64,000 nt of DNA from Candidatus Roizmanbacteria bacterium (GCA_016214055.1 JACRPE010000001.1:1-64000), one strand, 5' to 3'; positions 18,616-28,263 are shown, counted from the first letter of the stretch. Notes: generated by a model not told the origin, from the letters alone. Translations and numbers: made by a program.

Positions 18616-19396
18616 TATCTTTTTCCTCCATTTACAACAGGTGCTTCATCATCGCCTGAGGTCCCTCGTCTGGTTCTTTATTCCCCTTATGAATAATCTT
18701 ACCCTCATCCTGTTTTGGTCGGGGGCTTTGAAAAACAGCACGCCTTCTGCAAATTGGACGATGACTTCAGTTACCACCTATTATTTCCTCCTGACCATAG
18801 CCGGATCCATGCTCAGCTCTCATATTGAGGAAGATATCGCGTCAATTGATATCCAACAAGGCGATTTGGTGCGTTATCTCATCCGGCCGTTCCCTTATTA
18901 TTGGATTAAATTTATCGAAGAAATTCCCTACCGCATCCTTCAGGGATCCTATGGCATTATCCTGCTCATTCTTTTCACTTTTATGTTCGGTAATCTGATA
19001 CAGATTGCAACCGACCCATTTGTACTGGTCATGTCCGGTCTCATTGCGGTCCTTGCCTATTTTTTGAGCTATACCATGAAGGTGAACCTGGGTTTGAGTG
19101 CGTTTTGGTTTGTGGACAGCCGGGGATTCTTTGAACTGTTCACTATTATTCTCATCGTGTTCTCAGGAGGAATTGTTCCCCTCCATCTATTACCTTCTGC
19201 ATTTCAAACTCTCTCCTACATACTCCCGTTTGCATACACCGCCTATTTCCCCATAGTTGCCCTACAGGGACAACTCAATACCGTGCAACTTTTCCAAGTG
19301 GTAGGAGTACAGGTGGTGTGGCTTGGAGCGTTACTATTGCTTAATCGCACGATGTGGAATCATGGCATTAAAGAATTTACCGCATTCGGCCAATAG
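18602..19396 (+). CDS. ABC-2 type transporter permease
   Basis: Multiple TM helices; downstream of the ATP-binding subunit. Confidence 0.8.
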   Translation: MSLLNIFFLHLQQVLHHRLRSLVWFFIPLMNNLTLILFWSGALKNSTPSANWTMTSVTTYYFLLTIAGSMLSSHIEEDIASIDIQQGDLVRYLIRPFPYYWIKFIEEIPYRILQGSYGIILLILFTFMFGNLIQIATDPFVLVMSGLIAVLAYFLSYTMKVNLGLSAFWFVDSRGFFELFTIILIVFSGGIVPLHLLPSAFQTLSYILPFAYTAYFPIVALQGQLNTVQLFQVVGVQVVWLGALLLLNRTMWNHGIKEFTAFGQ

Positions 19397-19399
19397 CAT

Positions 19400-20188
19400 A
19401 TGAAAAGATATGTCGAGCTCTATAAAGCATTACTGCGCTTCAGTTTCCTGCGCTTTACTACCTATCGCGCACTCTTTATCAACAGTGTCATTGCAACAGT
19501 GGGGTGGGGATTTTTTCAGATTATTTGGATAAATCTACTTACGGTACGCACAAAGAGCGCCTTTGGGTGGAGCAAAAATGAATTAATTATCCTTGCTATT
19601 TTATATGTAATTATCATTGGTTTATTTCATTTTTTCTTTACCGGTAATTTCGAACGATTTTCAAATATTATAGACCGCGGCGAGCTGGATTTTATTCTTC
19701 TCAAACCTGTTGATTCCCAATTTATGGTCACAAATTATCTTCAACGGTTTCCCAATCTGGTACGGGTTGCACTCGGAATAGTGTTTTTATTTGCCTATTT
19801 GTATATGACAAAAACCAACATTACTCTGTTCGGATGGATCGGCTTTAGCGTATTTATTATCTTTGGCATCGTGCTCCTCTATGCCTTGTGGATGGTCTAC
19901 TGTACTCTCCTTATCTGGTTTCCCCGCCTTAACAACCTTATAGATTTTCTCTATACCATAAATGGCATGTCCCGCTACCCGGTTGAGATGATGTTCGAAG
20001 TGAAAAATTTTATTCTGCTATTTATTCTCCCTTTTTCTATTTCAATTGCAACTCCTGCAAAAATATTGGTGCGGGGTACTCTGGATGGAGAAGTGTATGG
20101 CCTTATGTTTCTTTCAATAAGCCTATTTATTGCCTCACGAATATTTTGGAAGTACGCTCTTCGACATTATACCTCAGCGAGTAGTTAG
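19400..20188 (+). CDS. ABC-2 type transporter permease
   Basis: Multiple TM helices; third gene of the operon. Confidence 0.8.
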   Translation: MKRYVELYKALLRFSFLRFTTYRALFINSVIATVGWGFFQIIWINLLTVRTKSAFGWSKNELIILAILYVIIIGLFHFFFTGNFERFSNIIDRGELDFILLKPVDSQFMVTNYLQRFPNLVRVALGIVFLFAYLYMTKTNITLFGWIGFSVFIIFGIVLLYALWMVYCTLLIWFPRLNNLIDFLYTINGMSRYPVEMMFEVKNFILLFILPFSISIATPAKILVRGTLDGEVYGLMFLSISLFIASRIFWKYALRHYTSASS

Positions 20189-20223
20189 CTTTTAGCTATT
20201 TGCTATTAGCTAATAGCTCGAGG

Positions 20224-20994
20224 CTAAATACCATATATCCTTTGAATCAGGCTGAATATCGGTTTTTCAAAAAAGAGAACGATAACCATGCCTGCTACCA
20301 AAAAAGGCCCAAACGCAATCTTACTTTTCATTTTTTTCTTTTTCATAAGTAAAAGAACGATTCCAAAGATTGCCCCCAATATAAATCCCAAGTATATTGC
20401 TACAAATCCCCCTTTTATACCAAGAAAAAACCCCATGTTAAAAGCAAGCTTCACATCCCCAAAGCCCATCCCACGGCCCCGCGTGATAAGATAAAGGAAC
20501 AGAATGGGAAGCAGGACGATGAGCCCCGCAACCAGAGCATAACCTAACGCAGTTACCGTGACACCGACGACGATTTTTGATAACAAAACGGTGATAAATA
20601 AAGCAATCTGCATCTCATCCGGAATTATCTGATTTTTAAGGTCGATGAAAAAGATGACGATGAGACAGGAGACAATAGCATAATTTGAAATTAAAAATTT
20701 AAAATTTGAATTGAAAATTTCAAATTTCAAATTATAAATTAATATAAAAAGTACTCCCGTAAGAATCTCTATCCCCGGATATTGTAAACTGAGTTTTTTC
20801 CCACAATATCTGCACTTTCCTTTCAGGAATAAAAACGAGAGGACGGGAACAAGATCAAGCGGCGAAAGCGTTTTTTTGCAGTACTCGCAGTGGGAGCGGC
20901 CATTGATGGACTCTTCCCGTGGAAGGCGATCAATAAGGACATTCAAAAATGAGCCGATTGCGGTGCCGAGAATAAAGAGAAATATATTGGACAT
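20224..20994 (-). CDS. type IV prepilin peptidase (A24)
   Basis: 'GTAIGSFLNVLIDRLPREESI', two CxxC pairs, 'FFIDLKNQIIPDEM', 'GRGMGFGDVKLAFNMGF'. Confidence 0.92.
   Translation of the reverse strand: MSNIFLFILGTAIGSFLNVLIDRLPREESINGRSHCEYCKKTLSPLDLVPVLSFLFLKGKCRYCGKKLSLQYPGIEILTGVLFILIYNLKFEIFNSNFKFLISNYAIVSCLIVIFFIDLKNQIIPDEMQIALFITVLLSKIVVGVTVTALGYALVAGLIVLLPILFLYLITRGRGMGFGDVKLAFNMGFFLGIKGGFVAIYLGFILGAIFGIVLLLMKKKKMKSKIAFGPFLVAGMVIVLFFEKPIFSLIQRIYGI
20681..20745. repeat. AT-rich AAATTTGAAATT/TTTCAAATTTCAAATT repeat inside the prepilin peptidase gene
   Basis: taatttgaaattaaaaatttaaaatttgaattgaaaatttcaaatttcaaattataaatt; encodes NLKFEIFNSNFKFLISNY. Confidence 0.85.
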
Positions 20995-21081
20995 CTATCC
21001 ATTATCTCATATTCCTGTCATCCCGTTCACGATGAACCGTTCAGGGTGAACCCGAGCAACGTCGAGGGATCCCTCCGAAGG

Positions 21082-21142
21082 AAAAGTCTTTTTTGCGAGT
21101 TGGGAAACGAAGGGCTCCCATTGAGCAAAAAATGACTTTTCT
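21082..21142 (+). repeat. hairpin family with conserved internal loop, copy 2
   Basis: gaaaagtcttttttGCGAGTTGGGAaacgaagggcTCCCATTGAGCaaaaaatgacttttc. Confidence 0.7.
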
Positions 21143-21240
21143 GAAGAGAAATAACAATTTCTGATATTATGATCAATAAAGATTGGCCTATCAACTTATT
21201 TTATGATACTTTTTTTTGAACAAAGAGAGGGCTTTGGAGA

Positions 21241-22518
21241 TTAAAATTCCAAATCTGCAACAGTAAGGGATTCTTTCTCAAAAGGTCCGATGATGGAAAA
21301 ATTAAGGTTGTCATGAGTAAAGATCTCCCCTGCAAGTGCCACGATCTCCTCCCGCGTCACCTTGTCAATTTTCTTCATGATCTCCTCGGGTGTTTCCATG
21401 GTGTTTTCATGGAGTTCTTTGAGACCAAAGAAGTGAGCAACGTTAAATGAGTCCTCCATCGAAAGAAGTAATCGACCCTTAATCATCTCTTTGGAACGGG
21501 CTATATCCGTGTCTTTTATCTGTCCTTTGATAAGCTTTGTGTGTTCTTTCATGGTAGCCTTGAGAGCTTCCTTTACCTTGTCTGCCTCCTTTGTAACTCC
21601 TGATTGGGTCACAATATTGCCCGTATCATGATACTGCTCCACTCCTGTACTTATGTAATAGCAGAGCCCGCGCTTCTCCCGAACTTCCTGGAAAAGGCGT
21701 GATGAGGCTCCCCCACCCATCAGAGTTGAAAGTACTTTCAAAATCGGCCGTCGGTTGTCTGCAATGCCAAATGTGGGAAATCCTACGCAGAAATGGGCCT
21801 GTTCTGTTTGTTTTTTGGCAACTTTGAAGCGGGGACCCGTCTGTTTTGCATCAAACGAGGAATATCCCGCCGCTTTGCCCCGTTTCCAATGTGAAAATTT
21901 TGCCTCAACCGTCTTTAAAACATCCCCCGCCCCACTTAAACCTCCGGCAACGACGAGTACGGCATTCTGTGGTTGGTATAAACTTTCCATATAATTCACG
22001 AACGTATTTCTATCAAATGAAGTGACGGTTTTCTTTGTGCCGGCAATATCGTAACCTAAAGGACTTCCCTCATACATCACGTTTTCAAAAATATCGGCAA
22101 TGCGTCTCTGGGGCGTGTCTTCATACATATTAATTTCTTCGACGATAACTCCTTTTTCCTTCTCAATTTCCTCTGTCTGCAGGAGGGGGTGAAGTAAAAT
22201 ATCGGCAAGTATGTCTGCCATTTTGGGAAAATGGTAGGTGGCCGCTTTTATGAAATATCCTGTGTAATCTTTTGACGTGAATGCATTCCAATGGCCGCCC
22301 ATACCCTCTATCTCCTGGGAAATTATCTCCATGTCCGGATAGTTCTTGCTTCCTTTGTAGAACATGTGTTCGAGAAAGTGAGCGATACCATTATTTTTCT
22401 CGTTTTCATACCGCGAGCCTGCACCAACGAGAAGAAGCATTGTCAGCGTGGGAAATGACTTGGTATCCAAGATGAGCACGCGCAAGCCGTTGGGTAAGGT
22501 ATGTATTTGTGGTTTCAT
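21241..22518 (-). CDS. M16-family (insulinase-like) zinc peptidase
   Basis: 'NNGIAHFLEHMFYKGSKNYP' (HxxEH) and 'EVREKRGLCYYISTG'. Confidence 0.93.
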   Translation of the reverse strand: MKPQIHTLPNGLRVLILDTKSFPTLTMLLLVGAGSRYENEKNNGIAHFLEHMFYKGSKNYPDMEIISQEIEGMGGHWNAFTSKDYTGYFIKAATYHFPKMADILADILLHPLLQTEEIEKEKGVIVEEINMYEDTPQRRIADIFENVMYEGSPLGYDIAGTKKTVTSFDRNTFVNYMESLYQPQNAVLVVAGGLSGAGDVLKTVEAKFSHWKRGKAAGYSSFDAKQTGPRFKVAKKQTEQAHFCVGFPTFGIADNRRPILKVLSTLMGGGASSRLFQEVREKRGLCYYISTGVEQYHDTGNIVTQSGVTKEADKVKEALKATMKEHTKLIKGQIKDTDIARSKEMIKGRLLLSMEDSFNVAHFFGLKELHENTMETPEEIMKKIDKVTREEIVALAGEIFTHDNLNFSIIGPFEKESLTVADLEF

Positions 22519-22565
22519 CGTTCCATTTTACAGGAACAGGGGACGAATGACAAGTCTGCTATATT

Positions 22566-22868
22566 TCACAATCCAACCGTGATCTTCCCATTCGCATACT
22601 GGCGGATGAGGGCGCCGATGATTGTCTGGTAAGGAACCCCTGTGGCAAGTGCCTTACTTTGGATTTTTTCAAGGTCTTCTTTAGCCACACGAAGAGTGAC
22701 CCTCTTATCTTTTTTTAATGTATTTTTTGCATAAAGAATCGCCTTGGCAATCTCTTCTTTTTGATTGGGAACTGGCACGAATACATCATTCTCAATATCT
22801 TTCATCAATTGTTTTTCATAGTCATCCTGTGGTTCATATATTGATTTCTTTTTTTTGTTTATTTTCAT
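22566..22868 (-). CDS. CopG/BrnA-like antitoxin
   Basis: 'KRVTLRVAKEDLEKIQSKALATGVPYQTIIGALIRQYA'. Confidence 0.75.
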   Translation of the reverse strand: MKINKKKKSIYEPQDDYEKQLMKDIENDVFVPVPNQKEEIAKAILYAKNTLKKDKRVTLRVAKEDLEKIQSKALATGVPYQTIIGALIRQYANGKITVGL

Positions 22869-22870
22869 AA

Positions 22871-23161
22871 TTATTTTTTAACTTTTAACTTTTTACTGAG
22901 ATATTTTTTGGTATATTTCTGGCTGGGGAAAAATGTTTTTAGAAAAATTGAGTCAACCTCTTCAATATAGGGAACAACTACAACATGGTTCTTCATTCTA
23001 ATCAAATATAGTTTTTGATTAGGGTATCGCTTCTTATTTGGATTGTCTATTACTTCGATAATATTGCCTTTTTTGATCTCCCTTATTATTGTCTTAAAAC
23101 CAACGCCTCTTGTGCTTTTTAATGATTTATCTTTTTCTTCATTAAACCTAAATAGATTCAT
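22871..23161 (-). CDS. putative toxin partner of the CopG/BrnA-like antitoxin
   Basis: Small basic protein directly upstream of the antitoxin ORF. Confidence 0.6.
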   Translation of the reverse strand: MNLFRFNEEKDKSLKSTRGVGFKTIIREIKKGNIIEVIDNPNKKRYPNQKLYLIRMKNHVVVVPYIEEVDSIFLKTFFPSQKYTKKYLSKKLKVKK

Positions 23162-23262
23162 GGCTTTTTATAGTCTATAACAATGTACATGCAATGTCAA
23201 CAGAAAATTAATAATTGATAATTTGACTTCTTCCCCTCAAGCGAGTAATATAATTACATCTT

Positions 23263-23883
23263 ATGAAAGCGAAAATCATGATGGTTATAGCCGTCCTACT
23301 CGCAGTCGGAATTGGCGCAATCATCGTCTATCTGCCTCTTAAACAGGAAAAGGATCGGCTTGCAGATCAGATAAAACGTTCCCAGGAAGTAGAACAAAGT
23401 CTGACCAAAAAAGTTGAGGAAATGAATGCCCAACAGGCCAAACAGCTTGAAGAACAAAAAAAAGTTGGCCTGGCTGAAAAAAAAGGCGGACTCGTTTACT
23501 TTTCCCAAAAGACGACGCCTCTTCCCAATAATCAGGTGCAAATTGATATTTCTTTGAGTGGTGAAAAAAATACGTCCGTAGATGCGGCCGATTTAGTTCT
23601 TTCCTACTCCCCCACCCTGACCGTAAAGGAGATAAAAAAAGGTACCGTATTCCCCTCTTATCCTCGCTCTTCTGACAAACAGGGAACCGTCACCATAACC
23701 GGCCTCGCCATGCCACTTAGCAACACCGTGACTTACGGAAAGATAGATGAAATTTATGCCACGCTCATAATTGAAAAGAGGGGAAAAGGAACCATCGAAA
23801 TAAATACGAAAGATACTCAGGCATACTTTAACGGTACTCCCATACTGGATTTTACCAGCAGTTTTAAACCGATCGCGCTATGA
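23263..23883 (+). CDS. membrane-anchored cohesin-like domain protein
   Basis: N-terminal TM plus coiled coil, then '[45 protein letters not shown]...TVTITGLA'. Confidence 0.6.
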   Translation: MKAKIMMVIAVLLAVGIGAIIVYLPLKQEKDRLADQIKRSQEVEQSLTKKVEEMNAQQAKQLEEQKKVGLAEKKGGLVYFSQKTTPLPNNQVQIDISLSGEKNTSVDAADLVLSYSPTLTVKEIKKGTVFPSYPRSSDKQGTVTITGLAMPLSNTVTYGKIDEIYATLIIEKRGKGTIEINTKDTQAYFNGTPILDFTSSFKPIAL

Positions 23884-24815
23884 ACAATGAGAATGCTGAT
23901 CTCGGACATGAGAAATTTGTCAAAATTATGTTCTTTTCTGTTTTGGGAATATTCTCAATTCTTCTTGTCATCATCGCACTCACCTCCATGCCACTCCGAA
24001 GCAAAGCCTCTGCAAATACCTTATCATTGAAAATTAAAATTCAGGGTACATACAAGGCGTTTGATAAGATAAAGGCCAGCGTTGCCTTTTACGACGGCCC
24101 GGATAAAGCATCTGAGGAACCCGAGGTTGAATTTATTTATCAGGGAGGAGCTTTTAATGGCGACGTGGCATTTCAATCAGGATTTAACTTTGCAAAACCC
24201 TATGCTCTCTTTATCAAACCGGTTAATTACGTCGGACGTATATTTTGTAGCGCGGAATTATCAGGTGACAAATGCAAGACGCCCGCCTTTTTCTTTTTGA
24301 CTTCAGGATCGTCTGCCGATCTCACTTCGCAACCGTTTCTGGGAGGTGATCTAACTCCCCCAAATGGAAAAGTAGATGCTCAGGATCTGTCTTTTATCAT
24401 CAAAAATTTAGGAAAGCTGACTGCTGACACTACTCAGAATACCGATTTAAACGGGGATGGAATTACGGACGTAGTAGATTACTCACTCGCCTTTTACTCT
24501 TTATCAAACAATGCGGAGGATGATAAGATTGAGCTGACTACACCTATTCAACCAACCGGAACGCCCGAGCCAACCGCTACTCCATCGGCTACTCCAGAAC
24601 TTTCACCAACTGCAGGATTAACTCCAACAGCAGGTCTATCACCTACTCAAGGCCCGACTCCAACCGGCACACTTTCCCCTACTCCTACACCTACCGTTGA
24701 TCCTCTTGTTACCCCGAGCCCGACTCCCACCATAGATCCAAGTGTGACAGTCACTGTCACACCAACCGTGTTGTTGACTCCCTCAGTTACCCCAACCCCG
24801 ATTAATATAAGATGA
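23880..24815 (+). CDS. membrane protein with dockerin-like tandem Ca-binding loops and Thr/Pro-rich C-terminus
   Basis: '[24 protein letters not shown]...[22 protein letters not shown]' followed by TPTxTPS repeats; ATGA overlap with the previous gene. Confidence 0.7.
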   Translation: MNNENADLGHEKFVKIMFFSVLGIFSILLVIIALTSMPLRSKASANTLSLKIKIQGTYKAFDKIKASVAFYDGPDKASEEPEVEFIYQGGAFNGDVAFQSGFNFAKPYALFIKPVNYVGRIFCSAELSGDKCKTPAFFFLTSGSSADLTSQPFLGGDLTPPNGKVDAQDLSFIIKNLGKLTADTTQNTDLNGDGITDVVDYSLAFYSLSNNAEDDKIELTTPIQPTGTPEPTATPSATPELSPTAGLTPTAGLSPTQGPTPTGTLSPTPTPTVDPLVTPSPTPTIDPSVTVTVTPTVLLTPSVTPTPINIR

Positions 24816-24870
24816 GCGTTTATTTTGAATAGGAATAAGCTCCTATTTGACGTTTAAGAAGAGGTGAAAT

Positions 24871-25158
24871 CTACATTGCCGAGGCAAGAATCTGCTTGAT
24901 GTATGATTGATAGGGTACGTCGAGTCGATGCGCCTTAATCTTAATCCTATCAAGAAGCCCTTTTGGGATACGTATCGTGATGGGCTCACTCGTTAATTTT
25001 AGATTAGGAAATCTCATGTGGCTCGGTTTTTGATAAGCTATATATTCTGTTGAACTATGAGTCTGCCAAAAAATGCGCTCTTCCTTCTCTGATTTAAATT
25101 GGGGAATTGGTTTAAGTTTTATGCTTTTCATATATGTTTTTCTCTTTTTTATTAGCAA
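24871..25158 (-). CDS. BrnA/CopG-like antitoxin
   Basis: 'SEPITIRIPKGLLDRIKIKAHRLDVPYQSYIKQILASA'. Confidence 0.8.
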   Translation of the reverse strand: MLIKKRKTYMKSIKLKPIPQFKSEKEERIFWQTHSSTEYIAYQKPSHMRFPNLKLTSEPITIRIPKGLLDRIKIKAHRLDVPYQSYIKQILASAM

Positions 25159-25432
25159 TTCGAGCCGAGATTACTCGAATGCGGTAACTTCTAATAGTAA
25201 AAACAGCGTAAAGTATCGTGTTACTTTTTGTTTTTCCGATTGCAATATATCGTATTTCTTTTTGTGAATGCTCAATGTCATTGAATGTCTCTAGTTTTTC
25301 ATCCAAAAATATCTCTTCGCACTCGTTTACATTAATACCATGCTTTTGTTTACTCTTGTCAATGTTACCTATGTCCCATTCAAACCCCACAATCGAATCC
25401 AAATCAATCATGTACATATGATACATGTACAA
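25112..25432 (-). CDS. BrnT-like toxin
   Basis: 'FEWDIGNIDKSKQKHGINVNECEEIFLDEKLETFND...RYIAIGKT...YAVFTIRSYRIRVISARIANKKEK'. Confidence 0.85.
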   Translation of the reverse strand: MYMYHMYMIDLDSIVGFEWDIGNIDKSKQKHGINVNECEEIFLDEKLETFNDIEHSQKEIRYIAIGKTKSNTILYAVFTIRSYRIRVISARIANKKEKNIYEKHKT

Positions 25433-25480
25433 TTATCCGTTGTCAAGAAGAAAAGAATGTGGACAACTTGTTTCAATGAA

Positions 25481-25840
25481 TTAATTCACTGAAACACACA
25501 TGAGAATATCTTTTTCTATCTGTGATTTTAGCTCTTGCATTGACTTAAAATCAATAATCTCTCGGATAAACTTACCCACATTAAACTCAATTTCTTGTCC
25601 GTAAATATCTTTTTTAAAATTAATAATGTGTATTTCCAATATGGCATTTTTTTCTCCTTTGACTAAACGAGGACCTAAGTAGAGGGCTCCTTTATACATC
25701 TTGCTTTCATACTCTACCTGACATGCATAAATACCTTCTTTAAGGGTACCTATGAGGATATCAGGGTCAAGATTCACGGTCGGAAATCCGATGGTGCGGC
25801 CACTTTTTGAACCGAATAATACTTTTGCTTTGTACCACAT
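25481..25840 (-). CDS. stand-alone riboflavin kinase domain
   Basis: 'GSKSGRTIGFPTVNLDPDILIGTLKEGIYACQV...LEIHIINFKKDIYGQEI'. Confidence 0.85.
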   Translation of the reverse strand: MWYKAKVLFGSKSGRTIGFPTVNLDPDILIGTLKEGIYACQVEYESKMYKGALYLGPRLVKGEKNAILEIHIINFKKDIYGQEIEFNVGKFIREIIDFKSMQELKSQIEKDILMCVSVN

Positions 25841-25841
25841 A

Positions 25842-26744
25842 TTATTTCTTCAACGTTGTCACCTTATAAATCGAGAATAAGACCACGATCGTCCCCAATA
25901 TCTGGGTAACCGATAATGTGTTTTTAAAATAGACATAGTCGATGACTATCGCCGATGCGGGCCATACAAGCTCACAGATCGCACTCACCTTTCCTTCGGT
26001 CTTTTTCAGTCCGTAGTAATAGATAAGCAGTGCAACCATGCCGGTTGAAAAAGTAATTAAAAGAAGAGTGGTCCATTGAGGAACTGCAACCTGAAAGACC
26101 GATGCGGTCTGACCAAAAAAAAGCAGGAAAAGAAAGGCAAATACGGGCGCAAATAAAAATCGGAGATAGGTTGCGGTATTATGAGAAACCTTTTTGAGGA
26201 CTATTTTTGAAAAAGATGTGGTGCTCCCCCACATAACCCCCGCCAATAGCGCCAAAAGGGCCGCAATAAGCGTGCCGTTACCCGGAGCTATGTTCACTCT
26301 CAAATCCTTGAAAGTCACAAAATACGAGGCTACAATTGCAAGAATTGCCCATAATACGAATCGCTTGGATATCTTTTCTTTGAGTAAGAGAGCCGCCATG
26401 CTGATTGCCCAAATCGGTTGTAATTGTTGCAGAAGGACAACGACTGAAAATTGGATATAGTTTACTTGAGCCAAGGCTGAAGTATAAAAAATGGTACCCA
26501 GTGCTCCGGAAAATAAGCTGACAACCAGTATGGCAATCCATTCTTTCTTTGATAGATGCTTTAGTTCTTTTATTGCCGGTATGATGAAAAAAGGCGTCAT
26601 GATGAGAAGACCGAGGGCGTGTTCGAAAAAGACGATTGTGGCTGGAGGCAGAGAATACAAGCTCCGTCGAAGGATTCCATCTAAGCTCCAAAGTAACGAG
26701 GCAATGATAATGAAAATCGGACCGATCTTTTTAATTTTATCCAT
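25842..26744 (-). CDS. EamA/DMT-family transporter
   Basis: ~10 TM helices in two repeats; 'IIASLLWSLDGILRRSL', 'LLALLAGVMWGSTTSFSKIVLKK'. Confidence 0.9.
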   Translation of the reverse strand: MDKIKKIGPIFIIIASLLWSLDGILRRSLYSLPPATIVFFEHALGLLIMTPFFIIPAIKELKHLSKKEWIAILVVSLFSGALGTIFYTSALAQVNYIQFSVVVLLQQLQPIWAISMAALLLKEKISKRFVLWAILAIVASYFVTFKDLRVNIAPGNGTLIAALLALLAGVMWGSTTSFSKIVLKKVSHNTATYLRFLFAPVFAFLFLLFFGQTASVFQVAVPQWTTLLLITFSTGMVALLIYYYGLKKTEGKVSAICELVWPASAIVIDYVYFKNTLSVTQILGTIVVLFSIYKVTTLKK

Positions 26745-26783
26745 AAAAAATCCCCTTTCGGGGTATATTTATAATATTAATGT

Positions 26784-26849
26784 GTCATCCTGAATTTATT
26801 TCAGGATCTTAACTCAAAAACAGATGCCGAAACGTGTTTGGCATGACAA
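26784..26849. repeat. palindromic repeat family 1 (intergenic, upstream of EamA)
   Basis: gtcatcctgaatttatttcaggatct...gatgccgaaacgtgtttggcatgac. Confidence 0.88.
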
Positions 26850-26876
26850 CATGGTTCTTTCTTTCATCCCGACTTT

Positions 26877-27008
26877 ACACCGTAAAATTCTCAACAAATT
26901 TTACGGTGTGAACGGTCGCTGTGGGAGTTCCGCCCACTCATGTCCTCCGAATCGGAGGACTCGTAGAGTTACCTCATGAAGAGGATCACTACCGATCTTG
27001 AATCACAC
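26877..27008 (-). ncRNA. candidate structured leader (riboswitch-like) upstream of EamA
   Basis: P1 GTGTGA/TCACAC (27008-27003 with 26911-26906), P2 CGGT/ACCG, three inner hairpins, then a strong hairpin (26877-26909) overlapping the 3' strand of P1. Confidence 0.5.
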
Positions 27009-27032
27009 AAAACCCCGAAAGAACGTAGATAT

Positions 27033-27061
27033 AGGATAGATTACCCTGCTATTTTTTGCAA
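27033..27061 (-). promoter_or_regulatory. putative promoter for the structured leader and EamA
   Basis: Minus strand TTGCAA (27061-27056), 17-bp spacer, TATCCT (27038-27033). Confidence 0.4.
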
Positions 27062-27084
27062 GAGGAGATGAAAAACAAATTTTA

Positions 27085-28146
27085 TTATGGAATAACGTCC
27101 CATTTTTCTTCAATAGACGCACATATTCCTACTAATCCCTCTCTATTTACGCATTGTTCATAACCCGAGCTATCTCTGGAAACTAATCTATACTGCCGGT
27201 CAGCTTTCGTTTGTAAATAAGTATTGTTTTTGTAACTTTTACCTTCGAACATTGCTTGCGTACCCTTTAGGATTAAATCTTTTTCAGGAATCCAACAATG
27301 ATTAACTTCTTTACCTTGAACTTTTTTACAATCTACGACTTTAAAAGTGGTCGGTATTACCGTAGGAGCCGGTGCTTGTGTTGGTACAAGGCAAACACTT
27401 GCAACGTAGTTGGATTTATCATCTTTACAAGTAATCCAATCTTTCCCGTTAAAGCACTTAAAATCACATGACTTTCCTTCGCTTCCTGTTGCTGATCCGC
27501 AGTTAACCTTAAAATATCTTCTGTTATCTCCATTAGGGCCGCATTCCTCTTCTTTTATGTTTCCGGTATTACATGCTTGAGGCTGACGTTCTTTTGAATC
27601 TTTTGGAGCATCATAGTTCACACATGTTGAGGCATCATTCACATTTCCTACCGTAATTGCGGAGGCTTTTCCATCGGCCTCAGCAACTTTCTTAAATGGA
27701 GTACTCGACTCATCTATTCCAATACCTGCAACGTATGAGAGACCGATATTTGCTAGCCCCTCTTCGACGGGCTTTTCATCTGATTTTGACTTTTCATATA
27801 GGCAACATTTACCTGGAACTGATTTCCAATCATTATTTGAAGTAGCATAAATATACTTTTGTCCAGGTGCACAATTTACAAGATTATTTGATGTGTTATT
27901 GTCTACATAATTATCTTCAAACGTTGCAACGTTTTGTGGAAGATATATACCACCAAATAATGGTTTTACAATTTCCTCAAAAGCCACTCGACAATTAGCA
28001 TATGTTGAATCCATCTCATTGGCTTTACTTCTCAAAGTTAAGTTCCTTTGTACCATATACGACACCCCAACCACCCCTAAAAGAAAGACGACGATGAAAG
28101 ATATGATCAAGTTTTTTTTGCTGATACAAATTTTTTCTGTTTTCAT
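27085..28146 (-). CDS. hypothetical secreted/membrane-anchored Cys-rich protein
   Basis: N-terminal TM and numerous Cys residues in the extracytoplasmic part. Confidence 0.6.
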   Translation of the reverse strand: MKTEKICISKKNLIISFIVVFLLGVVGVSYMVQRNLTLRSKANEMDSTYANCRVAFEEIVKPLFGGIYLPQNVATFEDNYVDNNTSNNLVNCAPGQKYIYATSNNDWKSVPGKCCLYEKSKSDEKPVEEGLANIGLSYVAGIGIDESSTPFKKVAEADGKASAITVGNVNDASTCVNYDAPKDSKERQPQACNTGNIKEEECGPNGDNRRYFKVNCGSATGSEGKSCDFKCFNGKDWITCKDDKSNYVASVCLVPTQAPAPTVIPTTFKVVDCKKVQGKEVNHCWIPEKDLILKGTQAMFEGKSYKNNTYLQTKADRQYRLVSRDSSGYEQCVNREGLVGICASIEEKWDVIP

Positions 28147-28263
28147 GCTTTCATTATGGAGGGAAGTATCTTTCCTGTCAAGTATAATTTACCCTCTTGC
28201 ATGTTTGTTAGATAGTATAATCACAATAACCGCAATGTTGCGTTATATATATGGTAAGAGATC

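Noticed and set aside
26278-26691. 137-aa minus-strand ORF
   Set aside because: Alternative frame inside the EamA transporter gene.
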